A DNA stretch of 64,000 nucleotides from Methylotenera_A sp963701715 (GTDB lineage: Bacteria > Pseudomonadota > Gammaproteobacteria > Burkholderiales > Methylophilaceae), in assembly GCA_963701715.1 (NCBI GenBank), contig CAVPAX010000002.1:1-64000 (forward strand). Reading direction: 5' to 3'. A program made the translations under genes and the position numbers. The notes under the pieces were generated by a model. The model ran no database searches. It saw only the letters and a list, made by a program, of their open reading frames with translations, and was not told where the DNA came from. Shown in pieces: positions 8,585 to 16,974 of the stretch (its first letter is position 1; each line of letters begins with the position of its first letter).

Positions 8585-10114
8585 AATTTGGCCTTCACGT
8601 GCTGCATTAGCAAGCATCTGCACATCTTCATTCAAGGTTTTCAAGTTAGTACGAACTTGCTCTATTGCTTCATTCACAAAGGCCTTTTTGCCCGGGAATT
8701 TCTCAAGCGGTGCATTAAAGTCACCTTTACCAAAGGCACTTACAACAGCAATAGCTTGTTTTTTCACATCGACATGCCCGAAAACCATCGTATTGATGCC
8801 TTGCGCCATCTCGGCATAAGTGCCTTTGAATTTGTTGACTTCCATCGCGGCATCAATATCGCCAGCATCATGGGCGGCAGACATTGTTTTCATGTCAGCA
8901 ACGAATGTTTTGATATTGCTACGTACTTGCTCAACCGTTTCATTGATAAAGGATTTTTTGCCAGGGAGTTTTTCAAGCGGTGCATCAAAATCACCGTCAC
9001 CAAAGGCTTTCACAACCGAAATGGCTTTTTTATTCATATCAATATGACCACTAACCATGGTATTGACCCCTTGTGCCATTTCTTTGTAGGCACCCTGGAA
9101 TTTAGCTTCATCCAGCTTAACGTCTATATCACCAGCATCATGCTCTTTAGACATGAAATACATGTCTGCAATAAAAGTCTTGATGTTGCTACGAACCTTC
9201 TCAACTGTTTCATTAATAAAGGATTTTTTTCCAGGAAATTTCTCTAATGGCGCGTCAAAGTTGCCTTCTCCAAAGGATTTCACCACAGTCATGGCTCTAT
9301 AATTAAGGTCAATATGCCCAGCTACCATGCTGTTGACACCTTGTGCTACCTCTTTGAAAGAACCATTGAATTTGTTGGTATCAACCACCTCATCAATGTT
9401 GCCTTTGTCATGCTCTGCGCTCATATGTTTCATATCAGCGACTAGCGAAGATAAATTCTGTACCATCGACTGTAAGGCGGCTTTAACACTAGTCTCATCG
9501 CCTGTTCTGGTTTGTATTTGCACGGCCAAATCACCATTTGCCACTCGACGAGCTATCTCAACAACATCTTTGGGCTCGCCTCCCAGCATGTTAGCTTCAG
9601 CACGCAGATTTACAGCCATTAAAATCAGTAACCCTGCTTCAAAAATAACCGCAAGGGCATGAATAACCAGCAACTCAAGATTGGCGCCCTGAGCAAAGAC
9701 ATAAAAGCCTGTATTAGCGGCTTGTAGAAAATTAAAAGCCACGTGATGGACTGCAATCACTAACGCCGCAACCAATATCGGCTTCCAATCACGATAATAG
9801 AGCAAAAATGCCAGTAAAATAAAAACTGAAAAGTGTGCTTCCAACATCCCGCGTGTTTGCTGTATAGCGAGCGCTGAAAATATCATCAATGCAATAGCAA
9901 CACTGATGCGTGTTGGCATACTGCCTGGCACTGCACGGATCAGCAACCATGGCAAAGCAACAGCAGGCAGCCCCACTGCAAACACCTCAAACCAAGTGCC
10001 ATTAGCTGCTGCAATTCCCATACTAATTAAGAGAAGAGCGGTCAAAGTCCAACCCATTAAGCGGTCGGCTCGCACGGCTTGTGAATCAACCAATTTCGAA
10101 ACATTTACTTGCAT
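7589..10114 (-). CDS. Methyl-accepting protein with multi-spanning membrane sensor and defective docking tail
   Basis: 841 residues. The first ~170 residues hold about six membrane helices with a conserved-looking RGMLEAHFSVF...YRDWKP...HHVAFNF segment instead of a periplasmic domain; its ligand is unknown. A HAMP follows (GGEPKDVVEIARRVANGDL), then three tandem ~92-residue repeats (about 229-320, 321-412, 413-500) carrying FGEGNFDAPLEKFPGKKSF. The signalling domain is essentially identical to that of the MCPs at 4151 and 10416. The tail ends DDGDREEF: the Trp of the expected DWEEF docking motif is Arg through one transition (TGG to CGG), so CheR/CheB docking on this receptor should be weakened. 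A strong terminator follows. Confidence 0.93.
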   Translation of the reverse strand: MQVNVSKLVDSQAVRADRLMGWTLTALLLISMGIAAANGTWFEVFAVGLPAVALPWLLIRAVPGSMPTRISVAIALMIFSALAIQQTRGMLEAHFSVFILLAFLLYYRDWKPILVAALVIAVHHVAFNFLQAANTGFYVFAQGANLELLVIHALAVIFEAGLLILMAVNLRAEANMLGGEPKDVVEIARRVANGDLAVQIQTRTGDETSVKAALQSMVQNLSSLVADMKHMSAEHDKGNIDEVVDTNKFNGSFKEVAQGVNSMVAGHIDLNYRAMTVVKSFGEGNFDAPLEKFPGKKSFINETVEKVRSNIKTFIADMYFMSKEHDAGDIDVKLDEAKFQGAYKEMAQGVNTMVSGHIDMNKKAISVVKAFGDGDFDAPLEKLPGKKSFINETVEQVRSNIKTFVADMKTMSAAHDAGDIDAAMEVNKFKGTYAEMAQGINTMVFGHVDVKKQAIAVVSAFGKGDFNAPLEKFPGKKAFVNEAIEQVRTNLKTLNEDVQMLANAAREGQISVRADASAHSGDFRKIVEGVNETLEMIVNPIATVKVAVETISTASKEIAQGNADLSRRTEEQAASLEKTAASMEELASTVKQNADNAKQANQLAAAASGVAVKGGDVVAEVVATMSDINSSAKKIEDIISVIDGIAFQTNILALNAAVEAARAGEQGRGFAVVAGEVRNLAQRSASAAKEIKELITDSVNKTAEGTRQVENAGQTMQEIVSSVKRVSDIIGEIAAASNEQSAGIEQVNDAVMKMDDMTQQNTALVEEAAAAAESMLEQADELMNAVSVFRLEGESQTQVSERRAPNSPLRKPAIKAARPVSTPAKAAVMKTGTDDGDREEF

Positions 10115-10171
10115 TTTTATTCCTAACCTTATCCTTTAGATTTCTACGTTCAAAAGATCTCGACGCTCAAA

Positions 10172-10342
10172 TCATTGAGCTGCTCTGCATATAGAAGCAT
10201 TCCAATACGTCTGCTCTTTGAGCTGCCAAAGCATTGCAGCGTTATAAGCCAACCATAGACATACTAGTGGCCAAATCAAAAAGCGAGAACGTAACAAGCT
10301 GATACTCTTTGCTGAAACACAATCCTCTTGTCCTTTTTTCAT
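10172..10342 (-). CDS. Small single-pass membrane protein, unknown function
   Basis: 56 residues from the ATG at 10340-10342, chosen because the ribosome site GGAAGGTAAGAGAA lies just upstream; a start 13 codons earlier is possible but less likely. There is one hydrophobic helix (LIWPLVCLWLAYNAAMLW) after a basic N-terminus, and a short tail with one Cys. I do not recognise a family. It lies between two MCP genes on the same strand, 57 bases before the next MCP start, and may be a leftover of a larger gene or a real small membrane protein. Confidence 0.4.
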   Translation of the reverse strand: MKKGQEDCVSAKSISLLRSRFLIWPLVCLWLAYNAAMLWQLKEQTYWNASICRAAQ

Positions 10343-10414
10343 TTCTCTTACCTTCCGTCTGTCACATCCATAAAAAATCAATACACTTCATTCATTACTT
10401 GGTATTGCAAGGCT

Positions 10415-11453
10415 ATTAAAACTCCTCCCAATCGCCGTCATCGGTACCCGTCTTCATCACAGCAGCCTTGGCTGGTGTTGAGACCGGCCTGGCCGCCTTG
10501 ATGGCGGGCTTCCGTAAGGGGCTGTTCGGTGCACGTCTTTCGCTGACCTGGGTTTGACTTTCGCCTTCCAGTCTGAACACGCTCACCGCATTCATCAACT
10601 CATCCGCCTGTTCCAGCATCGATTCTGCCGCTGCTGCCGCTTCTTCTACCAAGGCGGTGTTCTGCTGGGTCATGTCGTCCATCTTCATCACGGCGTCGTT
10701 GACTTGTTCGATGCCGGCGCTTTGCTCGTTAGAGGCCGCGGCAATCTCACCGATAATGTCGGATACGCGTTTGACCGAGCTTACGATCTCTTGCATGGTC
10801 TGACCGGCGTTTTCAACTTGACGGGTGCCTTCGGCGGTTTTGTTGACTGAGTCGGTGATCAGTTCTTTGATCTCTTTGGCAGCCGATGCTGAGCGTTGGG
10901 CCAGGTTGCGTACTTCACCCGCCACTACCGCAAAGCCGCGGCCCTGTTCGCCGGCACGCGCGGCTTCTACTGCAGCATTGAGCGCTAGGATGTTGGTCTG
11001 GAAGGCAATGCCGTCGATGACGGAGATGATGTCCTCGATCTTCTTGGCACTGCTGTTGATGTCGCTCATGGTGGCCACAACTTCAGCTACCACGTCGCCA
11101 CCTTTGACTGCCACACCGGAGGCTGCCGCAGCAAGCTGGTTGGCCTGCTTGGCGTTGTCGGCATTCTGTTTTACCGTAGAAGCCAGCTCTTCCATGCTGG
11201 CTGCGGTTTTCTCCAGACTGGCCGCTTGTTCTTCGGTGCGGCGGGATAGGTCCGCGTTGCCCTGGGCAATTTCCTTAGATGCTGTGCTGATGGTTTCTAC
11301 CGCTACCTTCACAGTGGCAATCGGGTTCACAATCATTTCCAGTGTTTCGTTCACGCCTTCGACGATCTTGCGGAAGTCGCCAGAGTGCGCGCTTGCATCA
11401 GCGCGTACCGATACGCGACCTTCGTGGGCGGCGCGGGCTAACATCGCAGCGTC
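10415..11453 (-). repeat. MCP 3'-end repeat, copy 3
   Basis: About 1.04 kb, nearly identical to 4149-5194 (same right border, after AACATCGCAGCGTC) and to 7588-8584. It lacks the six-base PAPAK insertion of copy 1 and keeps the Trp codon lost in copy 2. The mosaic of shared differences suggests repeated gene conversion or recent duplication. Confidence 0.93.
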
Positions 11454-13622
11454 TTCTACTAATGCGTTCACTGCTCCAATACAAGTATTGAGGTTTTTTT
11501 TGATATTATTAAAGTCACCGTTGTAATGGTCGGTAATCTTGGCCGGAATATTGCCCTTGGAAATATCATCCACATATTGGGCTGCAACATTTAACGGGCC
11601 AATCACCGCATCCAGCGTCCCATTCACACCTTCTACAATCTTGCGGAAATCGCCTTGGTGATGACTGGCATCAGCACGGGTTTCGAGTTTGCCCTCTACC
11701 GCTGCTTTGGAAAGCATGTCAGCATCAGCCACCAATGCGTTCACCGCATCAATACAGGTGTTAAGGTTGTTTTTAATGGTATTGAAATCACCATTATAGC
11801 TATCGGTAATCTTGGCTGGAATGTTGCCTTTGGAAATATCATCCACATATTGGGCGGCTACATTTAATGGACCAATCACTGCGTCCAGCATGCTGTTAAT
11901 ACCCTTGCCTGTATCCAATATAAATCCTTCCGGCAGAATCGAAGTATCCACGCGCTCAGCAAGGTTACCCGCCACTGCTTCTTGTACCAGTCTCGTGACT
12001 TCCTGCTCTGCAATTACTTCTGCTGTACGGTCGTCCCATTGAATCATACGGCCAAGATACCTGCCCTCTTCGTTATGCACCGGGTTAAAAGTCAGCTCCA
12101 AATCTAAGCCCGCCATTTTAGTGTTCATTATTTTTGAACCGGTAAGCGGAGCCGTATAATTGGCACGGTCTTCCTCATTGTCGATGTATTTCCCCAGCGT
12201 GCTGCCAATAAGCTTATCTACTGAAAAACCGGGGTGACGTTTGGATATGCCAGCACTCATTTTTTCCCACAATGCAAAGCCAGCTTTATTCATATAGATC
12301 AACGTATTAAATTCATTACCGACAGTGACAGGGATAGATGCGTTATCCAAAGCAGATTTAATACGATCGATACCAGCTAAAGATTCAGTCGTGTCAAAAT
12401 CTACCTTTGCCTTCAATGCCCGGTAAGCATCCATCACATCAGTCAATTCATCACGGTGCCCAGTACGTATTACGGCTTCGTGATCAATACCTTGCGCAGT
12501 TGCCAGCAGATACCTTATCGCATCGCGAATACGTGGCATAATAGCCTGATAGAGTAGCCAACCAAGCAACGCGGCCGTTAGAACAGCAAGAATAAGGAAA
12601 GCCAAGCCATTTCTTTTATGCAAGATAAACTCAGCTTGGGCGTCTGCAAAAACTTCCGCTGCAACTTTGGTTTGCAGAATGGTCAACTGGCTAACTTTAT
12701 CGGATAATGGATCAATCGCCGGATAAAGTTCCGAGCTGGTAAAAGCAACCAGTGCCTTTTCATCATGCATACGCAGTATGTTTTGCAGTTTAGCTGTGGC
12801 TGCGTTGGCCTTAGCAAACAATGGCTCGGCTTCTGCAATCAGTTTTTTCTCATTCGGCACAAGATAAGTAGAGGTATAGGCTTTCCATTGCTTATCTACC
12901 TCTTTCAATGCGCTATCGACATTTTCCTCGCCCTGCGCCCATGTCAGATTGCCATTACGCACCTTGTGTGAAGTGTCCACAATATTCACCGCATACATAT
13001 CGGCAACCACTTTAAGTTGCTGTAGCGGGATCACACGGTCTTCATATATTGTTTTAACCGCTTTATTGGTATCATCAATACCTTTCAGGCCGATAAATCC
13101 AATAACCATAGTAGCAATCACCACCGTAATAAAGATAGAAATGATTCTGGCTTTGATGCTGTAGTTGCGTTTAAAGCTGCGAATCTTGCCCTGCATGTTT
13201 TCCGCCCAGCTTTGGCCCTCTTTAAGCACACGGTGATAGCGCATGGCGCCTTCAATCTGCTGGCGTGTAGCTTTTCTGCGTACCGAAATAAACCCTGCGG
13301 GCTGACCATGCTCGAAATACGGTGAAACGACCGCCTCTACCCAGTAATGATCACCGTTTTTGCAGCGGTTCTTTACGATACCAATCCATGGCTTGCCAGA
13401 TTTCACGGTATTCCACAAATCGGCAAAGGCCTCCGGCGGCATATCCGGATGGCGCACAATATTGTGGCTCTGACCAATCAGTTCCTCTTCCGTATAACCG
13501 CTAACCTCTATAAAGTCATGGTTAACAAAAGTAATTCGTCCCTTTAAATCGGTCTTGGAAACGATTTGTAGATTATCTTTCAAATCGATTTCGTGCTGCG
13601 TTACTGGCATGTTGATCTTCAT
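10416..13622 (-). CDS. Aer-like PAS methyl-accepting protein
   Basis: 1068 residues. The N-terminal PAS domain (about 12-130) has the Aer signature GRITFVNHDFIEVSGYTEEELIG and NIVRHPDMPPEAFADLW, typical of FAD-binding redox/oxygen sensors. Two membrane helices (about 158-178 and 339-361) flank a 4-helix periplasmic domain. After a HAMP come a second PAS-like domain (about 420-545; ALWEKMSAG, TFNPVHNEEGRYLGRMIQWDDRT), two tandem ~93-residue units (DAVIGPLNVAAQYVDDISKGNIPAKI), and the shared signalling domain. The tail is DDGDWEEF. The combination of an Aer-type PAS with a periplasmic domain is larger than Aer itself (about 500 residues). Energy or oxygen taxis is likely but inferred. Confidence 0.93.
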   Translation of the reverse strand: MKINMPVTQHEIDLKDNLQIVSKTDLKGRITFVNHDFIEVSGYTEEELIGQSHNIVRHPDMPPEAFADLWNTVKSGKPWIGIVKNRCKNGDHYWVEAVVSPYFEHGQPAGFISVRRKATRQQIEGAMRYHRVLKEGQSWAENMQGKIRSFKRNYSIKARIISIFITVVIATMVIGFIGLKGIDDTNKAVKTIYEDRVIPLQQLKVVADMYAVNIVDTSHKVRNGNLTWAQGEENVDSALKEVDKQWKAYTSTYLVPNEKKLIAEAEPLFAKANAATAKLQNILRMHDEKALVAFTSSELYPAIDPLSDKVSQLTILQTKVAAEVFADAQAEFILHKRNGLAFLILAVLTAALLGWLLYQAIMPRIRDAIRYLLATAQGIDHEAVIRTGHRDELTDVMDAYRALKAKVDFDTTESLAGIDRIKSALDNASIPVTVGNEFNTLIYMNKAGFALWEKMSAGISKRHPGFSVDKLIGSTLGKYIDNEEDRANYTAPLTGSKIMNTKMAGLDLELTFNPVHNEEGRYLGRMIQWDDRTAEVIAEQEVTRLVQEAVAGNLAERVDTSILPEGFILDTGKGINSMLDAVIGPLNVAAQYVDDISKGNIPAKITDSYNGDFNTIKNNLNTCIDAVNALVADADMLSKAAVEGKLETRADASHHQGDFRKIVEGVNGTLDAVIGPLNVAAQYVDDISKGNIPAKITDHYNGDFNNIKKNLNTCIGAVNALVEDAAMLARAAHEGRVSVRADASAHSGDFRKIVEGVNETLEMIVNPIATVKVAVETISTASKEIAQGNADLSRRTEEQAASLEKTAASMEELASTVKQNADNAKQANQLAAAASGVAVKGGDVVAEVVATMSDINSSAKKIEDIISVIDGIAFQTNILALNAAVEAARAGEQGRGFAVVAGEVRNLAQRSASAAKEIKELITDSVNKTAEGTRQVENAGQTMQEIVSSVKRVSDIIGEIAAASNEQSAGIEQVNDAVMKMDDMTQQNTALVEEAAAAAESMLEQADELMNAVSVFRLEGESQTQVSERRAPNSPLRKPAIKAARPVSTPAKAAVMKTGTDDGDWEEF
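11454..11910 (-). repeat. Tandem ~279-bp duplication inside the Aer-like MCP gene
   Basis: Two adjacent units of about 93 codons each encode GPLNVAAQYVDDISKGNIPAKIT followed by NGDFN.IK.NLNTCI.AVNALV. The DNA copies, for example around 11570-11620 and 11848-11892, are similar but not identical. They look like duplicated HAMP-like linker modules between the sensor and signalling parts. Borders are approximate. Confidence 0.7.
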
Positions 13623-13674
13623 TTCAAATCCTTTTTAATCTGGCAAAACTAACAATTTAGCAAAACTCAATTTA

Positions 13675-16266
13675 TTAAAATTCTTCCCATTCACTATCGT
13701 CTGTGCCGGTTTTAACACTTGATTTAACCGGTGCAGATGCTGACACAGGCTTGTGCATGCCAGGTTTGCTTGATATGCGCATTTGGCTGTTTGGGGCACG
13801 GCGGTTATTGCTCATGCTGCCTCCAGTTAATTTAAACGCACTCACCACTTCTATCAAACCTTCGGCTTGGTCTACCAGCGATTCTGCCGCTGCAGCCGCT
13901 TGCTCTACAAGCGCGGCATTTTGTTGTGTCACTTCATCCATACTGGTAATTGCGTTATTCACTTGATCAATTCCTGCGCTTTGCTCGCTAGATGCTGCAG
14001 AGATTTCGCCCATGATATCGGTCACGCGCTGCACGGATGTCACGATCTCTTGCATGGTTTTGCCTGCATTTTCAACCAATACCGTGCCTTCGGCAGTTTT
14101 ACTTACAGAATCGGTAATCAGCTCTTTAATCTCTTTGGCCGCACTCGCGGAACGTTGTGCAAGGGTTCGCACCTCACCCGCCACCACGGCAAAGCCACGG
14201 CCTTGTTCGCCCGCGCGGGCAGCTTCTACTGCCGCGTTAAGCGCAAGAATATTGGTCTGGAAGGCGATGCCGTCAATCACAGAGATAATGTCTTCAATCT
14301 TGTGGGCACTTTCATTGATAGCGCTCATGGTATTTACAACCTGGCCTACCACTTCGCCGCCTTTTACCGCAACACCAGAAGCCGCTGCCGCAAGCTGGTT
14401 GGCCTGTCTGGCGTTTTCAGCATTCTGTTTCACGGTTGAGGCCAACTCTTCCATGCTGGAAGCAGTTTCTTCCAGACTGGAAGCTTGTTGCTCGGTACGG
14501 CTTGATAAATCAGTGTTGCCGGAAGAGATTTCGCCTGCCGCAGTATTGATGGTGTCACCCGCTTCGCGCACTTGCACAATCACTTCGGTCATTTTATCCA
14601 TCAGCGCATTCACGCCTTCGCACAGGCTGGCAATCGCACCTGTTTTACCTTCTAAAGGTACGCGGCTGGTTAAATCCCCCACTTTTGCGCCTTCAATAAT
14701 GCCTTGGGTTTCTTCTACAGCTTCAGCTAAAGTTGCTGCCGTTTTATATTGTTCTGTAATGTCTGTAGCATATTTCACTACCTTGAATGGTTTGCCGTTC
14801 ATATCAAAAATCGGGTTGTAGCTGGCTTGCAGCCATACTTCACGACCACCTTTGGCAATGCGTTTATATTGGCCGGCTTCAGCTTCTCCACGACCTAATT
14901 TTTCCCAGAACGCTTTGTACTCATGGCTGGATTTATAAGCAGGCTCCACAAACATGCTGTGATGGTTACCCACAATTTCTTGCTGGCTATAACCTGTCAG
15001 TGCAGCAAAGTTTTCATTCACCGCAAGTATTTTTCCTGTCAGGTCAAATTCAATCACGCCCTGAATCTTGTTTATAGCTTTCAACTGTCCTTCGTAATCA
15101 ACGTTCCTGGTTTTTTCTGCAGTGATTTCCGTGACATAATTCACAATCTTGAAGGGCTTACCATTCAAATCCATAATCGGGTTGTAATAGGCCTGTATCC
15201 ATACTTCCCTGCCATCCTTGGCAATCCGCTTGGCCTGTGCCTTATGGCTGCCGCCATCAACCAGCTTTTGCCACAGCGCAGCGTATTCAGAACTTTTGGA
15301 ATAGGCTGAATCAAGCACAACACTGACATGTTTTCCAGTTAATTCGTTTAGGGTATATCCAAGCATATTCAGATAGACCTCATTGGCCTTGAGAATCGTA
15401 CCATCCAGGCCTAATTCAATCACACCTTGAGATTTATGAATGGCGCTGATCTGACCTATCGAATCCATTTCTTCCGTGACATCGCGCCATTCAAGCACGT
15501 TACCAATGTAATTGCCTTCCTTATCCAGGCTGGCAGTGACATGCAGCTTGATATTTAATGGGCCCACTTTGATCATCGTAGTGAATGGAAGTCTTGACGG
15601 GTCTGCTAGCATCTTGCGTTGATGTGAGGGCTGTTTGTGGAACACATCAATACATGTGCCCATTATCTTGGATGGGTCGAACGATGGAAACGCTTTGCGG
15701 AATTCTTCCAGATTGTCTGCAAACAGCTTTTTGGTAGCATCATTCACATAGGTCACAACAAAATCGCGGTCAATCGCCATCACAGCGGCTGAGGCACCAT
15801 TCATCGCACCTCGGACACGCTGCACTTCTAATTCATTAGCAATGCTCTTGAGCTTGTCCTGCGTAATGTCAGTCAGATAACTGATTACCTTGTATACCTT
15901 GCCATCTGCACCTGATAATGGGCTGTAATACCCTTGCACCCAGATAACGTCACCTTTTTTGGTAAGAAGCCTGTACTGTCCACTGTTATTATGGCCGTTG
16001 CTCAAGCCTTGCCAGAAGCCGCGATATTCCTGGCTATTACTGTAATCTTTCTCAATAAACTTGCCATGGTGTTCATTTACCACATCGTTGGCGTCGTATC
16101 CTAATGCATTCAGCCAGTTGGCGTTTGCAGTAAGAATTCTTCCATCCGGTGCGTACTCAGCCACGAGCCTGATTTTGTTGATTTCGGCCTTTATGGCACG
16201 TGCTTCTGCCAGTTCTTGCATTTCTGGCTTGTTTGTTGAGAATGCTTTCAATATTGAAGTAATCAT
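13675..16266 (-). CDS. Soluble methyl-accepting protein with four PAS domains
   Basis: 863 residues without any membrane helix. Four PAS domains in a row: about 25-135, 145-266, 272-383 and 394-505. The first, third and fourth are alike (ALGY or MLGY, EYRGFWQ / EYKAFWEKL, REVWLQASYNPI, DITE), the second is different (MAIDRDFVVTYVN, KMLADPSRLPF). A short HAMP-like piece and the signalling domain (about 560-820, tip IAFQTNILALNAAVEAARAGEQGRG) follow, and the tail ends DDSEWEEF, a docking pentapeptide. The C-terminal half resembles the other MCPs only at protein level, not DNA. Intracellular redox or ligand sensing is inferred. It follows the microprotein and cheW. Confidence 0.93.
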   Translation of the reverse strand: MITSILKAFSTNKPEMQELAEARAIKAEINKIRLVAEYAPDGRILTANANWLNALGYDANDVVNEHHGKFIEKDYSNSQEYRGFWQGLSNGHNNSGQYRLLTKKGDVIWVQGYYSPLSGADGKVYKVISYLTDITQDKLKSIANELEVQRVRGAMNGASAAVMAIDRDFVVTYVNDATKKLFADNLEEFRKAFPSFDPSKIMGTCIDVFHKQPSHQRKMLADPSRLPFTTMIKVGPLNIKLHVTASLDKEGNYIGNVLEWRDVTEEMDSIGQISAIHKSQGVIELGLDGTILKANEVYLNMLGYTLNELTGKHVSVVLDSAYSKSSEYAALWQKLVDGGSHKAQAKRIAKDGREVWIQAYYNPIMDLNGKPFKIVNYVTEITAEKTRNVDYEGQLKAINKIQGVIEFDLTGKILAVNENFAALTGYSQQEIVGNHHSMFVEPAYKSSHEYKAFWEKLGRGEAEAGQYKRIAKGGREVWLQASYNPIFDMNGKPFKVVKYATDITEQYKTAATLAEAVEETQGIIEGAKVGDLTSRVPLEGKTGAIASLCEGVNALMDKMTEVIVQVREAGDTINTAAGEISSGNTDLSSRTEQQASSLEETASSMEELASTVKQNAENARQANQLAAAASGVAVKGGEVVGQVVNTMSAINESAHKIEDIISVIDGIAFQTNILALNAAVEAARAGEQGRGFAVVAGEVRTLAQRSASAAKEIKELITDSVSKTAEGTVLVENAGKTMQEIVTSVQRVTDIMGEISAASSEQSAGIDQVNNAITSMDEVTQQNAALVEQAAAAAESLVDQAEGLIEVVSAFKLTGGSMSNNRRAPNSQMRISSKPGMHKPVSASAPVKSSVKTGTDDSEWEEF

Positions 16267-16324
16267 GTTCGTTGGCCTTGTTATCTAGCAAATAAGGTTT
16301 GTAAAAATAATTTCAGTGAAGTTG

Positions 16325-16423
16325 TTAACCATAAATCATGAGCAAAATGTCCTCAATTTCTTGCCTGAATTTCTCCCAATCAAAACTCTCTAACCAAGAT
16401 TGGCATAATTGTCTAATGGACAT
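16325..16423 (-). CDS. 32-residue microprotein with DWEKF motif between cheW and an MCP
   Basis: A short reading frame begins at ATG 16421-16423 behind a strong ribosome site (GAGAGGAGTCGACA) and ends at TAA 16325-16327. It begins MSIRQLCQSW, carries SFDWEKF in the middle, then FRQEIEDILLMIYG. DWEKF fits the xWxxF docking pentapeptide found at the tails of the neighbouring MCPs (DWEEF, EWEEF). It lies 29 bases after cheW and 58 bases before the PAS-MCP start on the same strand. No family is known to me. It might be a real microprotein that binds CheR, CheB or CheD, or just a chance ORF; expression is unproven. Confidence 0.45.
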   Translation of the reverse strand: MSIRQLCQSWLESFDWEKFRQEIEDILLMIYG

Positions 16424-16452
16424 TGTCGACTCCTCTCAAGACAGAACAGACA

Positions 16453-16974
16453 TCAATGAACAGCTACAGCATCAACCAGCGCCATTTCCTGACTGTTCAT
16501 CAGCTGTTCAATATCCACCAGAATCAGCATCTGCTCTTCTACTGTGGCCAAACCCACAATGTATTTGGTATCAATGCTGGTGACTAAGGATGGCACATCA
16601 CGGATTTGCTCTTCTTTTAAGGCCATCACATCTGAAACACCATCCACCACGATGCCTACCACGCGACCACCGAGATTAAGAATGATCACCACGGTGAATT
16701 CGTCGTACTCCACTTTGCCAAGGTGAAACTTGATACGTAAATCGACGATAGGCACGATTTTGCCGCGCAAATTAACTACGCCTTTAATAAAATTCGGCGT
16801 ATTGGCAATTTGCGTTACGGCGTCGTAACCGCGAATCTCCTGTACCTTGAGAATCTCTATACCGTAGGATTCGTCACCCAGAATAAAGGTGAGATATTCA
16901 CCCGCTGCACTTCTTGAGCTGGCGACTCTTGTATTGGTTGTATTCGTTGTATTGGTTGCAATATCTGTACTCAT
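16453..16974 (-). CDS. cheW: CheW, receptor-kinase coupling protein
   Basis: 173 residues, SH3-like CheW fold: YLTFILGDESYGIEILKVQEIRGY, TQIANTPNFIKGVVNLRGKIVPIVDLR, VIILNLGGRVVGIVVDGVSDVMAL. The N-terminus has a Thr/Asn run (TNTTNTTNTR) as a flexible extension. CheW bridges MCP tips and CheA in the receptor array. The start overlaps the cheA stop by one base (TAATG), so the two are coupled. Complete. Confidence 0.97.
   Translation of the reverse strand: MSTDIATNTTNTTNTRVASSRSAAGEYLTFILGDESYGIEILKVQEIRGYDAVTQIANTPNFIKGVVNLRGKIVPIVDLRIKFHLGKVEYDEFTVVIILNLGGRVVGIVVDGVSDVMALKEEQIRDVPSLVTSIDTKYIVGLATVEEQMLILVDIEQLMNSQEMALVDAVAVH

Noticed and set aside
4149..11453. MCP 1-kb repeats as an insertion sequence or composite transposon
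   Set aside because: The repeats are coding parts of three receptor genes, end at their stop codons, and have no transposase, terminal inverted repeats or target duplications.
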